64,000 bases of DNA from Candidatus Allochristensenella caecavium (GTDB lineage Bacteria > Bacillota > Clostridia > Christensenellales > QAND01), in the NCBI GenBank assembly GCA_904397865.1, contig CAJFOS010000010.1, positions 1 through 64,000 on the forward strand. Reading direction: 5' to 3'. Below the pieces are notes generated by a model. It saw only the letters and a list, made by a program, of their open reading frames with translations, had not been told where the DNA came from and did not search any database. Positions 1 to 11,987 of the stretch are shown here, one piece after another. Every line of letters starts with the position of its first letter. Positions within the stretch are counted from its first letter, which is position 1. Made by a program: the position numbers and the translations under genes.

Positions 1-70
1 GGAACGAAATTGTCTACCTTGGCGAGCGAACCCGGCTTCTGTGGAAGAGTATACAAAGATTGTTCCATAC
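1..70. other. Window-edge noncoding segment, possibly structured RNA
   Basis: No convincing coding sequence. The first bases (GGAAC, 1-5) can pair with GTTCC at 63-67, enclosing a G+C-rich segment, and a T-rich stretch follows. This could be the end of a structured RNA whose other part lies outside the window, but I recognise no known family and the evidence is only the possible closing stem. Confidence 0.2.
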
Positions 71-155
71 AAAATTTTCTTTTAACATGCTTGTACGATT
101 TCTTAGTATTCAGTAATACTTTGCACCCTATAAATACTAAAATTTTTTCAAAAAG

Positions 156-197
156 AAAAACTCTATGCAAATGGTCCACCATTCACATAGAGTTTTT
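156..197. terminator. Bidirectional terminator downstream of nifJ
   Basis: A 12-bp stem (156-167 with 186-197, AAAAACTCTATG/CATAGAGTTTTT) carries a second nested stem (AATGGT/ACCATT, 170-175/178-183). It is flanked by A and T runs on both sides. It lies about 90 bases beyond the nifJ stop codon and can end nifJ transcription on the minus strand. Confidence 0.85.
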
Positions 198-287
198 TAT
201 TTCCTGTTCGCTCGGCATAGGTCAGTATTCTCACAATACTTCTTTTTATACCTTTGCCTTACCCAACAGCCCTTTCATCATCGCGGC

Positions 288-3857
<3,570 letters not shown>

Positions 3858-3859
3858 TT

Positions 3860-3889
3860 ATTATATAGACCTTGATAATAAATAGTCAA
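3860..3889 (-). promoter_or_regulatory. nifJ promoter (sigma-A type)
   Basis: Read on the minus strand: TTGACT (-35, 3884-3889), an 18-nt spacer and TATAAT (-10, 3860-3865), about 55 nt upstream of the nifJ ATG. Close to consensus, suiting a highly expressed gene. Confidence 0.75.
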
Positions 3890-4013
3890 GGTTCTTGTTG
3901 CATTTCAAGCCCTGTTTTTCGGCCCAATGGGCGAAATTTACACAAATTTTCCATTTCGGTGCTTCGGTGTTGCATTTCAGCTGGATTTTGGTTTCGCTTT
4001 TGCCCGTTCATGC

Positions 4014-4019
4014 TATAAT
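4014..4019 (+). promoter_or_regulatory. -10 element upstream of hisC
   Basis: A perfect TATAAT lies 30 nt before the hisC ATG. The matching -35 (TTTCGC, 3992-3997) is weak. An AACAGGAGG ribosome binding site follows. Confidence 0.5.
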
Positions 4020-4048
4020 ACAAACATCGTAACAGGAGGCGGAAACGC

Positions 4049-5104
4049 ATGTCTATCATCAGCCCATTGGCACAATCGTTGACCCCTTATGTCCCCGGCG
4101 AACAGCCGCGTACCGATATCCCATGGATAAAACTCAATACCAACGAAAATCCCTATCCGCCTTCACCCGCCGTACAGCCCGCTATCGAACAGGCCATCGC
4201 GCATCTGCCTCTTTATCCGGAACCGACCTCGCGCATCGTCCGCCAGGCGGTTGCGCGGCGTCATGGTCTGACAGAGCAACAGGTCTTTATCGGCAACGGT
4301 TCAGACGATGTTCTCGCCTTGTGCTTCCCTGCTTTTTTCCAAGGACAGGAGCTGCCAGTCCGCCTGGCGGATATTACATACAGTTTTTATCAGGTGTATG
4401 CTGCGCTCTTTGGCGTCCCGGCCGAAACTTGCCCGCTGGACGATGCCTTTCAGATGCCTGTCGATGCGTTCTGTCAAGGGCCATGTGCCGGCGTTCTTCT
4501 CACCAATCCCAATGCGCCCACGGGGTTGTCCCTTCCTCTTTGCGCCATTGAACGTGTGCTGCAGGCACAGCCGGACTGCCTTGTGTTGGTAGATGAAGCC
4601 TATGTGGAATTCGGCGCCCAAAGTGCGGTCGGTCTGATAGACCGCTATCCCAATCTGCTGGTGGTCCGTACTCTTAGTAAATCCCACGGACTTGCGGGCC
4701 TGCGCGTCGGGTATGCCATGGGGCAGCCACCGCTTATCCAAGCGCTGACCAGTATCAAGGATAGTTTCAACAGCTATCCGGTCGACCGGTTGGCCCAAGC
4801 CGGCGCCGCCGCAGCCTTGGCCGATGATGCTTATACCCAGCACTGCTGCCGGAAAATCACTCACACCCGTGCCTGGTTTACCCAGGCCTTGCGCGAACGT
4901 GGCTTTGATGTTCTGGACAGCATGGCCAATTTCGTCTTTGCCCGCCCCGCGGACGGCGATGCCGTCGGTCTGCAGGCCTATCTGCGTAGCAAAGGCATTC
5001 TGGTGCGCCACTTTGATGCGCCGCGTATTGCCGACCGCTTGCGCATCTCCATCGGTACGGATTGCCACATGCAGGCGCTTGTTGAAGCGCTTGATGCGCG
5101 CTGA
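4049..5104 (+). CDS. hisC: Histidinol-phosphate aminotransferase
   Basis: PLP enzyme of the fold-type I class II aminotransferases that makes histidinol phosphate from imidazole-acetol phosphate and glutamate; some homologues act on aromatic amino acids. Length 351 aa is normal. Visible motifs: TNENPYPPSP near the N terminus, NPNAPTG in the middle, DEAYVEF (Asp contacting the pyridine nitrogen) and TLSKSHGLAGLR, whose Lys (residue 211) should bind PLP. The ATG has AGGAGG upstream. Two PHP-family phosphatase genes follow at 39 and 68 nt, so aminotransferase and histidinol-phosphate phosphatase probably form one operon; other his genes are absent from the window. The substrate could be broader than histidine precursors. 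Confidence 0.93.
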   Translation: MSIISPLAQSLTPYVPGEQPRTDIPWIKLNTNENPYPPSPAVQPAIEQAIAHLPLYPEPTSRIVRQAVARRHGLTEQQVFIGNGSDDVLALCFPAFFQGQELPVRLADITYSFYQVYAALFGVPAETCPLDDAFQMPVDAFCQGPCAGVLLTNPNAPTGLSLPLCAIERVLQAQPDCLVLVDEAYVEFGAQSAVGLIDRYPNLLVVRTLSKSHGLAGLRVGYAMGQPPLIQALTSIKDSFNSYPVDRLAQAGAAAALADDAYTQHCCRKITHTRAWFTQALRERGFDVLDSMANFVFARPADGDAVGLQAYLRSKGILVRHFDAPRIADRLRISIGTDCHMQALVEALDAR

Positions 5105-5143
5105 TGTGCCGTTTTCATTTTTCTTGCAACGAAAGGAGTCCGT

Positions 5144-5983
5144 ATGAACCCATTTCAATGGATTGACTGCCATGTCCATACCGCTTATTCCTCCTTCGAC
5201 TCTCAATGTCCCATGGAGGCATACCTGTCTCTGATTCGTACCGGCGCCGTACAGGGGATTGGATTTGCCGACCATCTGCATCCCCAGCTCGAACAGCTTG
5301 CCCAACAATATCATACCGGCATCACCCCTTTTGATGGCAATGCTTACTGCGCGCAAATTGCCGCAGCAAAAGCGCAGGGCCTTGATGTACACGCCGGTAT
5401 TGAAATCACTTATGAAGCCGATGCCCATGCCTCCATCATGGCGCGCGTAGCGGAGAATTCCTACGACTATTTAATGGGGTCCGTTCATTCCTTTGGCGGT
5501 TTCTGGGTCTCGCGCGACTATGGGCATGACATCAAGCCCGGTTGGACGCTGGAATGGATTATCAACCGCTATTATGACGCCATCGAAAACGTCCTTGAAC
5601 CACGTGCCATCGACATGGTCGCACATATCGAAGTCTTTTCCCGTTTCTGGCCGGATGACCATCCGCTTATGCTGTCCACGCAAGCGCTGCGCCGGGCCCG
5701 TACTGAACGCACAGCGCGCCTGTGCGCGGAAAGCGGCAAAGTCATTGAAGTCAATACCTCGGGATTGTTTAGCCCCGCCAAACGCACCATGCCCGGCGTT
5801 GATTTTCTTAAAGCCTACCGGGCCTACGGCGGGGAACGCATCTGTCTGTCCAGCGACGCTCACGATGTCCGCAACCTCAATCAGGGGTTTTGCCAAGCCG
5901 CTGAATTGCTTCGTTCTCTTGGATACCGCTATCTGTTTTATCCATGGGATAAAGCCCACGGCGTGCCCTTGGAGCCGCGCTGA
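5144..5983 (+). CDS. PHP-domain histidinol-phosphatase family protein (copy 1)
   Basis: Metal-dependent phosphoesterase of the PHP superfamily, HisJ/HisK-like, expected to dephosphorylate histidinol phosphate to histidinol. All PHP metal-ligand motifs are visible: DCHVHTAYS at the N terminus, FADHLH, GIEITYE, GSVHSF, HIEVF and a late SSDAHD. Length 279 aa fits. The ATG has a GAAAGGAG site. It follows hisC directly and is followed by a clear paralogue of the same length, sharing a DFLKAYRA...GG...SDAHD...NLNQ C-terminal region, which indicates tandem duplication. Whether both copies act on histidinol phosphate cannot be told from sequence. Confidence 0.85.
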   Translation: MNPFQWIDCHVHTAYSSFDSQCPMEAYLSLIRTGAVQGIGFADHLHPQLEQLAQQYHTGITPFDGNAYCAQIAAAKAQGLDVHAGIEITYEADAHASIMARVAENSYDYLMGSVHSFGGFWVSRDYGHDIKPGWTLEWIINRYYDAIENVLEPRAIDMVAHIEVFSRFWPDDHPLMLSTQALRRARTERTARLCAESGKVIEVNTSGLFSPAKRTMPGVDFLKAYRAYGGERICLSSDAHDVRNLNQGFCQAAELLRSLGYRYLFYPWDKAHGVPLEPR

Positions 5984-6051
5984 TAGGCGACGTTTGGCAG
6001 CGTCGTCTGTATCAATGTTTTGCAAACCATCCAAGAAAGGATAGATTTCCC

Positions 6052-6891
6052 ATGGCCGATTTTGACTGGATTGACATCCACGTCCATACATCCCACTCCT
6101 GCCGGGATTCCCAATGCCCCATGTCCGTGTATCTGGATGCAGTGCGGCAAGGCCGGTGCCGGGGCATCGGCTTTGCCGACCATATGCACGCCAATACCAA
6201 ATTCATCAACGACACCATCCTGCCCGGCTATGATACCCAGATGTTTGAACCCAATGCGTATTGTGCCGAAATTGAAGCCGCACAAAAGGAGGGCCTCCCC
6301 GTCTACAAAGGCGTAGAAGCCACCTATGAACCGGAAGCGGCTGCGACGTTGCACGCGTGGCTGGCTCCGCATTCGTATGATTACGTCATCGGTTCGGTGC
6401 ATTCCATTGGCGGCATGTGGTTGTCCGGCGGCGATGACTGGCGCGGATTCAATCCAGGACGGATGTTCAACAGCATCGTCGAACAATACTACGACTCCGT
6501 CTTGCAATCCTTACATGATGATGTCATTGATGTCATCGGGCACATCGGTGTCTATCACCGTAACCTGCCGGAAATCCATCCCCTTATGCAAACCACGCAA
6601 ACCCTGCGTCTGCAATGTGAAACTGCACTGGCGCAAGCCTGTGCAAAAAGCGAAAAGATTATCGAAGTCAATACTTCCGCCTTTGGTACGTCCATCGCGC
6701 TCACCATGCCCGGCGTTGATTTTCTCAAAGCTTATCGAGCAGCAGGCGGCCAGCGCTTAGCATTGGCCAGCGATGCCCATGATATTGCCAATCTGAATCA
6801 GCATTTTGCGCAAGTCGCCGCCCTGCTTGGTTCGCTGGGCTTCCGTTATGTGTTCTATCCCTGGGCGCCCGAACACCCTGTTTTGCTATAG
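6052..6891 (+). CDS. PHP-domain histidinol-phosphatase family protein (copy 2)
   Basis: Second tandem PHP phosphoesterase, 279 aa like copy 1. Metal-binding motifs are intact: DIHVHTSHS, FADHMHA, GVEATYE, GSVHSI, HIGVYHR and ASDAHD. It differs from copy 1 mainly in the central part (for example an extra GGDDWRG segment), suggesting either altered substrate preference or simple divergence after duplication. The AAGGAT site precedes the ATG at good spacing, and it probably shares the hisC transcript. No stop or frameshift is present. A third, more distant PHP gene lies after leuS. Confidence 0.82.
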   Translation: MADFDWIDIHVHTSHSCRDSQCPMSVYLDAVRQGRCRGIGFADHMHANTKFINDTILPGYDTQMFEPNAYCAEIEAAQKEGLPVYKGVEATYEPEAAATLHAWLAPHSYDYVIGSVHSIGGMWLSGGDDWRGFNPGRMFNSIVEQYYDSVLQSLHDDVIDVIGHIGVYHRNLPEIHPLMQTTQTLRLQCETALAQACAKSEKIIEVNTSAFGTSIALTMPGVDFLKAYRAAGGQRLALASDAHDIANLNQHFAQVAALLGSLGFRYVFYPWAPEHPVLL

Positions 6892-7063
6892 GGGAACACA
6901 TCTGCGTTTTTGCCCTGCACGCAGATTATCGCACGCATTTGTCCAGCCCCCTACAAGGGCATCCCTGCGCTGCTGAGATTGCTTTGCTGTGTGAAATGCT
7001 TGGGTTGCACGCCCCGTTTCTCTCTCGCGTTTCACATGCAATCCCTTGGAAAGGAGGCCGTCC

Positions 7064-7591
7064 TTGCCCCGTCAAATCCGTACCATGCAGAAGGAGGAGC
7101 ACCCCCTTCTTGCCGATTTTCTCCTGGCGGCAATCTATCTGCCTCCCTGGTATACCGAACCGCTGCCCAAAGATATTCTGTCCGCCAATCCCCAGCTCCG
7201 CGCCGCCTGGTATGCCTTTGGAACACAACCGCATGATTTCGCACTGGTCGCGGAGGTAGAACAGCGCATTGTTGGTGCCGTTTGGGCCCGCATCGCCCCT
7301 ATGTATGGGCATCTGGACGACCGGACGCCTTCCCTCTGTATCTCGCTGTATAAGGATTACCGTGGCAAAGGCATCGGCACTGCATTGATGGCCCACATGC
7401 TGATGCATCTGTCTGCCAAAGGCTATGCAAACGTCTCTTTGGGCGTAAGCAAGGAAAACCCCGCCGTTCGTCTATATCAACGCATTGGTTTTCACATCAT
7501 CGGCGACGGGGCAGATGAAACGGAATGGTTGATGGTTTGTCCGCTTCCCTCCCCCGCCTCCTTGTTAGGATTTATCAAGAGGGGGCTGTGA
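7064..7591 (+). CDS. GNAT-family N-acetyltransferase
   Basis: Predicted acetyl-CoA-dependent N-acetyltransferase of unknown substrate, about 175 aa. The acetyl-CoA binding loop is seen as YRGKGIGTALM, followed by LGVSKENPAVRLYQRIGF, the usual GNAT motif A/B end. I place the start at TTG 7064 because an AAAGGAGG site lies 7 nt upstream; the alternatives are a TTG at 7046, which overlaps that site, and an ATG at 7085. It lies about 170 nt after the second PHP gene. Its stop codon lies inside the left arm of a strong terminator hairpin. Confidence 0.85.
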   Translation: MPRQIRTMQKEEHPLLADFLLAAIYLPPWYTEPLPKDILSANPQLRAAWYAFGTQPHDFALVAEVEQRIVGAVWARIAPMYGHLDDRTPSLCISLYKDYRGKGIGTALMAHMLMHLSAKGYANVSLGVSKENPAVRLYQRIGFHIIGDGADETEWLMVCPLPSPASLLGFIKRGL

Positions 7592-7625
7592 AAAGAACAC
7601 TCCTTTTCACAGCCCCCTCTTTTTG
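7578..7625. terminator. Strong bidirectional terminator between the acetyltransferase gene and sdaAA
   Basis: Perfect 18-bp stem (7578-7595 with 7603-7620), 7-nt loop, T run on the + side and A/T-rich arm on the other. It overlaps the last codons and stop of the acetyltransferase gene and can serve both convergent genes. Confidence 0.93.
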
Positions 7626-7643
7626 CGCATATTTTCTTGTGTT

Positions 7644-8558
7644 TTATGGGCAACTGCGGCAGCCGTCACACGGCGATGCGGCATGAAAAATCATTTCCGC
7701 AATTTCCCGGGCCTTTGGCGTACCGGCCAACCCACCCTTGCCGCTTTCCCGCAGCGACGGCGGCAGCGCACAGCCCACCGCATACATCGCCTCCACCGTC
7801 TGGTCAAAGGGAATCAGCGATGCAACGCCTGCCAGCGCCAAATCCGCACATAACAATGCATTGGCCGCACCAATGGCGTTCCGCTTGACGCACGGCACCT
7901 CCACCAGCCCCGCCACCGGGTCGCATACCAACCCCATCAGGTTTTGCAGTGCAGTTGCCGCGGCATGCAGCGCCTGTTCCGGCGTTCCCCCCCGCAATTC
8001 AACCAACGCCGCGGCCGCCATGGCGGCTGCCGTTCCCACCTCTGCCTGACAGCCGCCTTCCGCGCCGGCCACCGAAGCGTTTCGCTGAATCAGCATGCCT
8101 ATAGCCGCCGCTGTAAACAAGGCCTGTACCATCTGCGCATCCTGATATCCAAAGGTCTGCTGTACCGTCAGCAGAACGCCTGGCAGCACCCCGCTGGCTC
8201 CCGCCGTTGGAGCAGCAACAATGCGGCCCATGGCGGCATTCACTTCCACCACCGCCATCGCCTGTGCAGCCGCCCGGCATAATACAGGGCCACCCAACGG
8301 TTCTCTCCGGTCTGCATAGGTCATTACCTTTTGCGCTTCGCCCCCGACCAGCCCGCCTACCGACGCGGGCGCCTGCTCGATTCCACGGCGCGCCGAAGCG
8401 CGCATAATGGCCCAGTTTTCCTCCATCTGCTCCCAAACCGTTTCCTCCGGCCTCTCGCTCCATTCCATCTCCCGGCACAGCATCACCCGGTGTATAGGTA
8501 CCTCCATCTGGGCGCAACGCGTCAACAATTCCTCTCCGTGTGTAAAATCGTAGCGCAT
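7644..8558 (-). CDS. sdaAA: L-serine dehydratase, iron-sulfur-dependent, alpha subunit
   Basis: Catalytic, [4Fe-4S]-carrying subunit of the two-chain L-serine dehydratase that converts serine to pyruvate and ammonia. About 304 aa. Family signatures: GASGVLPGVLL, GGCQAEVGTAAAMAA, and cluster cysteines in CDPVAGLVEVPC and in the C-terminal CDGCRSCP. The start is set at 8558 (MRYDFTHG) because AAGGAG lies 7 nt upstream; upstream in-frame ATGs would run into the sdaAB end. The gap to sdaAB is 13 nt, so both are cotranscribed with the beta subunit first. The product pyruvate could feed the PFOR encoded at the left end of the window. Confidence 0.95.
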   Translation of the reverse strand: MRYDFTHGEELLTRCAQMEVPIHRVMLCREMEWSERPEETVWEQMEENWAIMRASARRGIEQAPASVGGLVGGEAQKVMTYADRREPLGGPVLCRAAAQAMAVVEVNAAMGRIVAAPTAGASGVLPGVLLTVQQTFGYQDAQMVQALFTAAAIGMLIQRNASVAGAEGGCQAEVGTAAAMAAAALVELRGGTPEQALHAAATALQNLMGLVCDPVAGLVEVPCVKRNAIGAANALLCADLALAGVASLIPFDQTVEAMYAVGCALPPSLRESGKGGLAGTPKAREIAEMIFHAASPCDGCRSCP

Positions 8559-8571
8559 CTTCCTTCTCCTT

Positions 8572-9234
8572 TTATAACACATGCACGCCAAGAATTTCCC
8601 TGCGCAGGTCCTTCAGCCGTTCCACCGTGCGCCGAGGCACCGTCTGGTCTGTCTCAATCACCATGAACGATTCGCCACCCCTGTTTTTGCGAAACACGCT
8701 CATGAAGGCGATATTAATCGCATCCTCTACCAACGCGCGCGTCGTATCGGCAATCAGCCCCGGCCGGTCCATATGGTGCACAATCAACGTCGGGTATTCG
8801 CCGGTCAGCTCCACATCTACGCCGTTGATATTTGTAATCAGTATACTGCCTCCGCCAATCGAAACACCCCTGACTTGCGTGTGTACCCCATGCCGGTTCC
8901 GCACCTGCATCAAAACGGTATTCGGATGCGCGGTCTCCGCTTCGCTGACCACAAAATGATAGGCCAGCCCTTGCGCGTCGGCCAGCGCAAATGCATCGGG
9001 CAGGCGTTCGTCATCCGGCTCCATCCCCATAATCCCCGCCAGAAGCGCACGGTCCGTCCCATGGCCACGGTAAGTCTGTCCAAAGGAGCCAAACAACGTA
9101 AACGTCACATCCACAATATCCGGTCCGGCAATCCGGCTCGCGGCCTTGGCCAGGCGTGCAGCGCCCGCCGTATGCGAACTGGAAGGTCCGACCATCCGCG
9201 GCCCAATAACGTCAAAAGCAGACAGCGTTTTCAT
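8572..9234 (-). CDS. sdaAB: L-serine dehydratase, iron-sulfur-dependent, beta subunit
   Basis: Beta subunit partner of SdaAA, 220 aa. It starts MKTLSAFDVIGPRMVGPSSSHTAGAARLA, here cited as the conserved GPSSSHTAG segment, and ends in an ACT domain (about residues 145-215) with HHMDRPGLIADTT, which in this family may sense serine. An AAGGAGAAGG site precedes the ATG. It is the first gene of the sdaAB-sdaAA operon and begins just beyond the alaS terminator, so it probably has its own promoter in the 70-nt gap, although I see no clear one. Confidence 0.94.
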   Translation of the reverse strand: MKTLSAFDVIGPRMVGPSSSHTAGAARLAKAASRIAGPDIVDVTFTLFGSFGQTYRGHGTDRALLAGIMGMEPDDERLPDAFALADAQGLAYHFVVSEAETAHPNTVLMQVRNRHGVHTQVRGVSIGGGSILITNINGVDVELTGEYPTLIVHHMDRPGLIADTTRALVEDAINIAFMSVFRKNRGGESFMVIETDQTVPRRTVERLKDLRREILGVHVL

Positions 9235-9262
9235 CCCAACCTTCTCCTTTCATCCGCCGTGG

Positions 9263-9293
9263 AAAAAAGCCGGGAGGAATCCGCCCTCCCGGC
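9263..9293 (-). terminator. alaS terminator
   Basis: Nine-bp G+C-rich stem (GCCGGGAGG/CCTCCCGGC, 9269-9277 with 9285-9293) followed on the minus strand by six T residues (9263-9268). It lies 15 nt past the alaS stop and before sdaAB. Confidence 0.9.
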
Positions 9294-9307
9294 CTTTGTC
9301 TTCGTTT

Positions 9308-11302
9308 TTATTCGAGCACCGCACGAATCCGGCGCACGCCGGATGAAGAACTCTCTTCCTTCTTAATCTTAAATGTGCCCAATTCACCCGTATGCGATGC
9401 ATGCGGCCCGCCGCAAATTTCCTTGGATACATCGCCAATTGTATACACGCGCACCCGTTCGCCGTATCGGTCGCCGAAGGTGCCAATCGCGCCAGACTTG
9501 CGCGCCTGTTCGATTTCCATCTCTTCACAGGTAATGGGCAAATCTCGCCGGATGGCATCGTTGACCATATCCTCCACCTGCTGCAGTTCTTCCTTGGTCA
9601 GCTTGCGCGGGAAGTTGAAATCGAACCGCAGACGCTCGGCCGTGATGTTGCTACCCTTCTGATAGATATCGTCACCCAACAGCCGGCGCAAAGACGCCAG
9701 CAACAAGTGCGTAGCCGTATGCAGCCGTGCGGTTTCTTCAGTCTGGTCGGCCAAGCCTCCTTTGAAGCGGTGGTCCGCGCCTGCATGCGAACGCCTCTGG
9801 TGTTCCTCAAACCGCTTATTAAACGCATCCACATCCACTTTCAGTCCGCGTTCCTTCGCCATTTCCAGCGTCATCTCAATGGGGAACCCATATGTGTCGT
9901 ACAAACGGAACGCCATCGCGCCGTCAATTCGGTTCACCTGTGCACGGATTTTTTCAAGGCCGCCCTGCAAGCTCTTGACCGCTTCATATGCGGCCTGCAC
10001 CTTTTTCACCACATCCATCAGCGGTTCAAATTCCGGCAGCGGGCGCAGCGTGGAACCAATCTGCTTGGCCAGCTGTGCCGCATTTTCAAAATCCCCATCC
10101 GGTGCGATGACGGGCTCAAAATCCTTGAGTCCTTTCATCAGCTTATCCATCTGGCCCATCATCTTTTCAAATTCATGCATGCCCTGCCGCACCGTGCGCT
10201 GAAAACGCGCGACCTCCAGGTCAATCTGTTCAAGAATAAACGCCTTTTTCTCCGCCAGTTCAGGGTATACATCCTTGTATTTTTCCGTCACCGCCGCCGC
10301 CACTTCCGACAGCTTCATCTCATCCATTTCCAACTGCATGGCAAAACGGGTTGCCCGGCGAATCAGCCGCCGCAGCACATATCCCTGGTCCACGTTGGAC
10401 GGCGTAACGCCGCGCTCATCCCCCAGGATAAACGTCGCCGTACGGATGTGGTCCGCTACAATGCGCATGGCATGGGTCACCTGTTCGCTCTGTCCGTATT
10501 TTTTGCCGGATAATTCTTCAATCTTCCGCAAAATGGGCGCAAACATATCCGTTTCGTAAACCGTTTCTTTTCCCTGCAAAACGCCGATTGTGCGCTCAAG
10601 GCCCATCCCTGTGTCCACGTTCTTCTGCGCCAGCGGTTCAAATTTGCCGTCCGCTGTTTTGTTATATTGCATGAACACATCGTTCCAGATTTCCAGATAT
10701 CGTCCGCAGTTGCATGCGGGCGAACAATCCGGGCCGCATGGCTCCTGGTCGCGAATGATGAACATCTCCGTATCCGGGCCGCACGGGCCGGTCTGTCCCG
10801 CCGGGCCCCACCAGTTGTTTTCCCGCGGCAGGAAGAAAATGCGTTCTTCCGGCACGCCCATCTTCCGCCAGATGGCTGCGGATTCCTCGTCCCTTGGCAC
10901 CTGGTCATCCCCCGCAAAAACCGATACTGCCAGCCGGCTGGGGTCAATCCCCAGATAATCGGGGCTGGTCAAAAACTCCCACGACCATGCAATCGCTTCT
11001 TCTTTAAAATAATCGCCCAGCGACCAGTTCCCCAGCATCTCAAAAAACGTCAGATGCGAAGCATCGCCCACATCATCAATATCGCCTGTACGCACGCATT
11101 TCTGTGCATCGGTCAGCCGCGTGCCCATGGGGTGCTTGGCGCCCATTAGGTACGGCACCAGCGGATGCATGCCCGCCGTGGTAAACAACACCGTCGGGTC
11201 GTTTTCCGGAATCACGCTCGCGCTCTGAATCACAGCATGTCCCTTCTTGGCAAAAAAGTCTAAATACATGTGGCGAAGTTGTTCGCTCGTCAACCGTTTC
11301 AT
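9308..11302 (-). CDS. alaS: Alanyl-tRNA synthetase, compact form
   Basis: Charges tRNA-Ala. 664 aa against about 870 in the usual bacterial enzyme. The class II core is complete (GMHPLVPYLMG near residue 44, GPCGPDTE near 172, DQGYVLRRLIRRA near 305) and the editing-site metal ligands are present: HTATH (528-532) and CGGPH (630-634). Two architectural changes: about 110 residues normally preceding the editing HxxxH are replaced by a short KGGLAD linker (514-519), and the DHHA1/C-Ala domain after the editing domain is absent. An insertion of about 75 residues (roughly 381-458, coiled-coil-like) precedes the DTYGFP motif. The start is ATG 11302 with AAGGAC upstream; longer in-frame starts overlap the promoter. 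Confidence 0.93.
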   Translation of the reverse strand: MKRLTSEQLRHMYLDFFAKKGHAVIQSASVIPENDPTVLFTTAGMHPLVPYLMGAKHPMGTRLTDAQKCVRTGDIDDVGDASHLTFFEMLGNWSLGDYFKEEAIAWSWEFLTSPDYLGIDPSRLAVSVFAGDDQVPRDEESAAIWRKMGVPEERIFFLPRENNWWGPAGQTGPCGPDTEMFIIRDQEPCGPDCSPACNCGRYLEIWNDVFMQYNKTADGKFEPLAQKNVDTGMGLERTIGVLQGKETVYETDMFAPILRKIEELSGKKYGQSEQVTHAMRIVADHIRTATFILGDERGVTPSNVDQGYVLRRLIRRATRFAMQLEMDEMKLSEVAAAVTEKYKDVYPELAEKKAFILEQIDLEVARFQRTVRQGMHEFEKMMGQMDKLMKGLKDFEPVIAPDGDFENAAQLAKQIGSTLRPLPEFEPLMDVVKKVQAAYEAVKSLQGGLEKIRAQVNRIDGAMAFRLYDTYGFPIEMTLEMAKERGLKVDVDAFNKRFEEHQRRSHAGADHRFKGGLADQTEETARLHTATHLLLASLRRLLGDDIYQKGSNITAERLRFDFNFPRKLTKEELQQVEDMVNDAIRRDLPITCEEMEIEQARKSGAIGTFGDRYGERVRVYTIGDVSKEICGGPHASHTGELGTFKIKKEESSSSGVRRIRAVLE

Positions 11303-11335
11303 TTTCTGTCCTTCTTTCACAAGACGCTTTGTTCG

Positions 11336-11365
11336 ATTATACAAAGGAATTTCCGCGCCTGTCAA
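11336..11365 (-). promoter_or_regulatory. alaS promoter
   Basis: Minus-strand TTGACA (11360-11365), 18-nt spacer, TATAAT (11336-11341): both hexamers are perfect sigma-A consensus. It lies about 35 nt before the alaS ATG, leaving no room for a T-box leader. Confidence 0.88.
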
Positions 11366-11400
11366 CGCTATCCGCATGGTTATACTGGCGGATTCCATGG

Positions 11401-11406
11401 TATAAT
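11401..11406 (+). promoter_or_regulatory. -10 element for the acetyltransferase/LytM-like pair
   Basis: A perfect TATAAT on the + strand, 84 nt before the downstream ATG, with no good -35 at 16-18 nt. Part of a divergent promoter region with alaS. Confidence 0.4.
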
Positions 11407-11489
11407 ACATTCTGTCCAGCCCAGGGGCATATAAAGAGCCGGGCCATGGACATTTTTCACCATTCTGTTTTTAATAAAGGAAGGGTTTT

Positions 11490-11987
11490 ATGCAGTTTCG
11501 TCCCCTGGCCAAACGCGATTTGCCCGCCTTGGCTCAAATGTATACCTATTATGCACTGCATACGGTCTATACCTATTATTGTTATCCTGCTTCGGCTTCC
11601 TATATGGGGGAATTATTTAAAGGCCGCGGGCATTTGTGCGCCGTCGCAACCGAAGAGGATTGCGCCATCGGCTATGTGCATATCGCCCCCAGCTTTTCCT
11701 TCAGCCGTAAACGGTGTACTGTCGCAGTCTATCTGCAGCCGGAATTCACCAACCGGGGCATTGGTCCCCAGCTTGTCCAATATGGCGAATCCATGGCGCG
11801 TTCATTCGGCTATCAAATCATTCGCGCCGGGGTGTGCAGCGAAAACGTGCGCTCACAAGCCATGTTTATGCACCTGGGCTATGCCTACGCCGGAGAAAAG
11901 AAAAATGACGGCTATAAATTCCAGCGGCCGCTGGATACCCGCTATTATGAAAAAGACCTCACCTTGCAGGAGTCTTCCCATGCGTAA
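11490..11987 (+). CDS. GNAT-family N-acetyltransferase
   Basis: Predicted acetyltransferase of the phosphinothricin/amino-acid N-acetyltransferase-like GNAT group, 165 aa, substrate unknown. The fold is suggested by the N-terminal FRPLAKRDLPALAQMY segment, a central VYLQPEFTNRGIGPQL (acetyl-CoA loop, RGIG in place of the common RGKG) and AGVCSENVRSQAMFMHLGY near the C terminus. An AAAGGAAGG site precedes the ATG. The last 8 nt overlap the next gene, which implies translational coupling with a membrane protein of unrelated fold. Confidence 0.85.
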   Translation: MQFRPLAKRDLPALAQMYTYYALHTVYTYYCYPASASYMGELFKGRGHLCAVATEEDCAIGYVHIAPSFSFSRKRCTVAVYLQPEFTNRGIGPQLVQYGESMARSFGYQIIRAGVCSENVRSQAMFMHLGYAYAGEKKNDGYKFQRPLDTRYYEKDLTLQESSHA

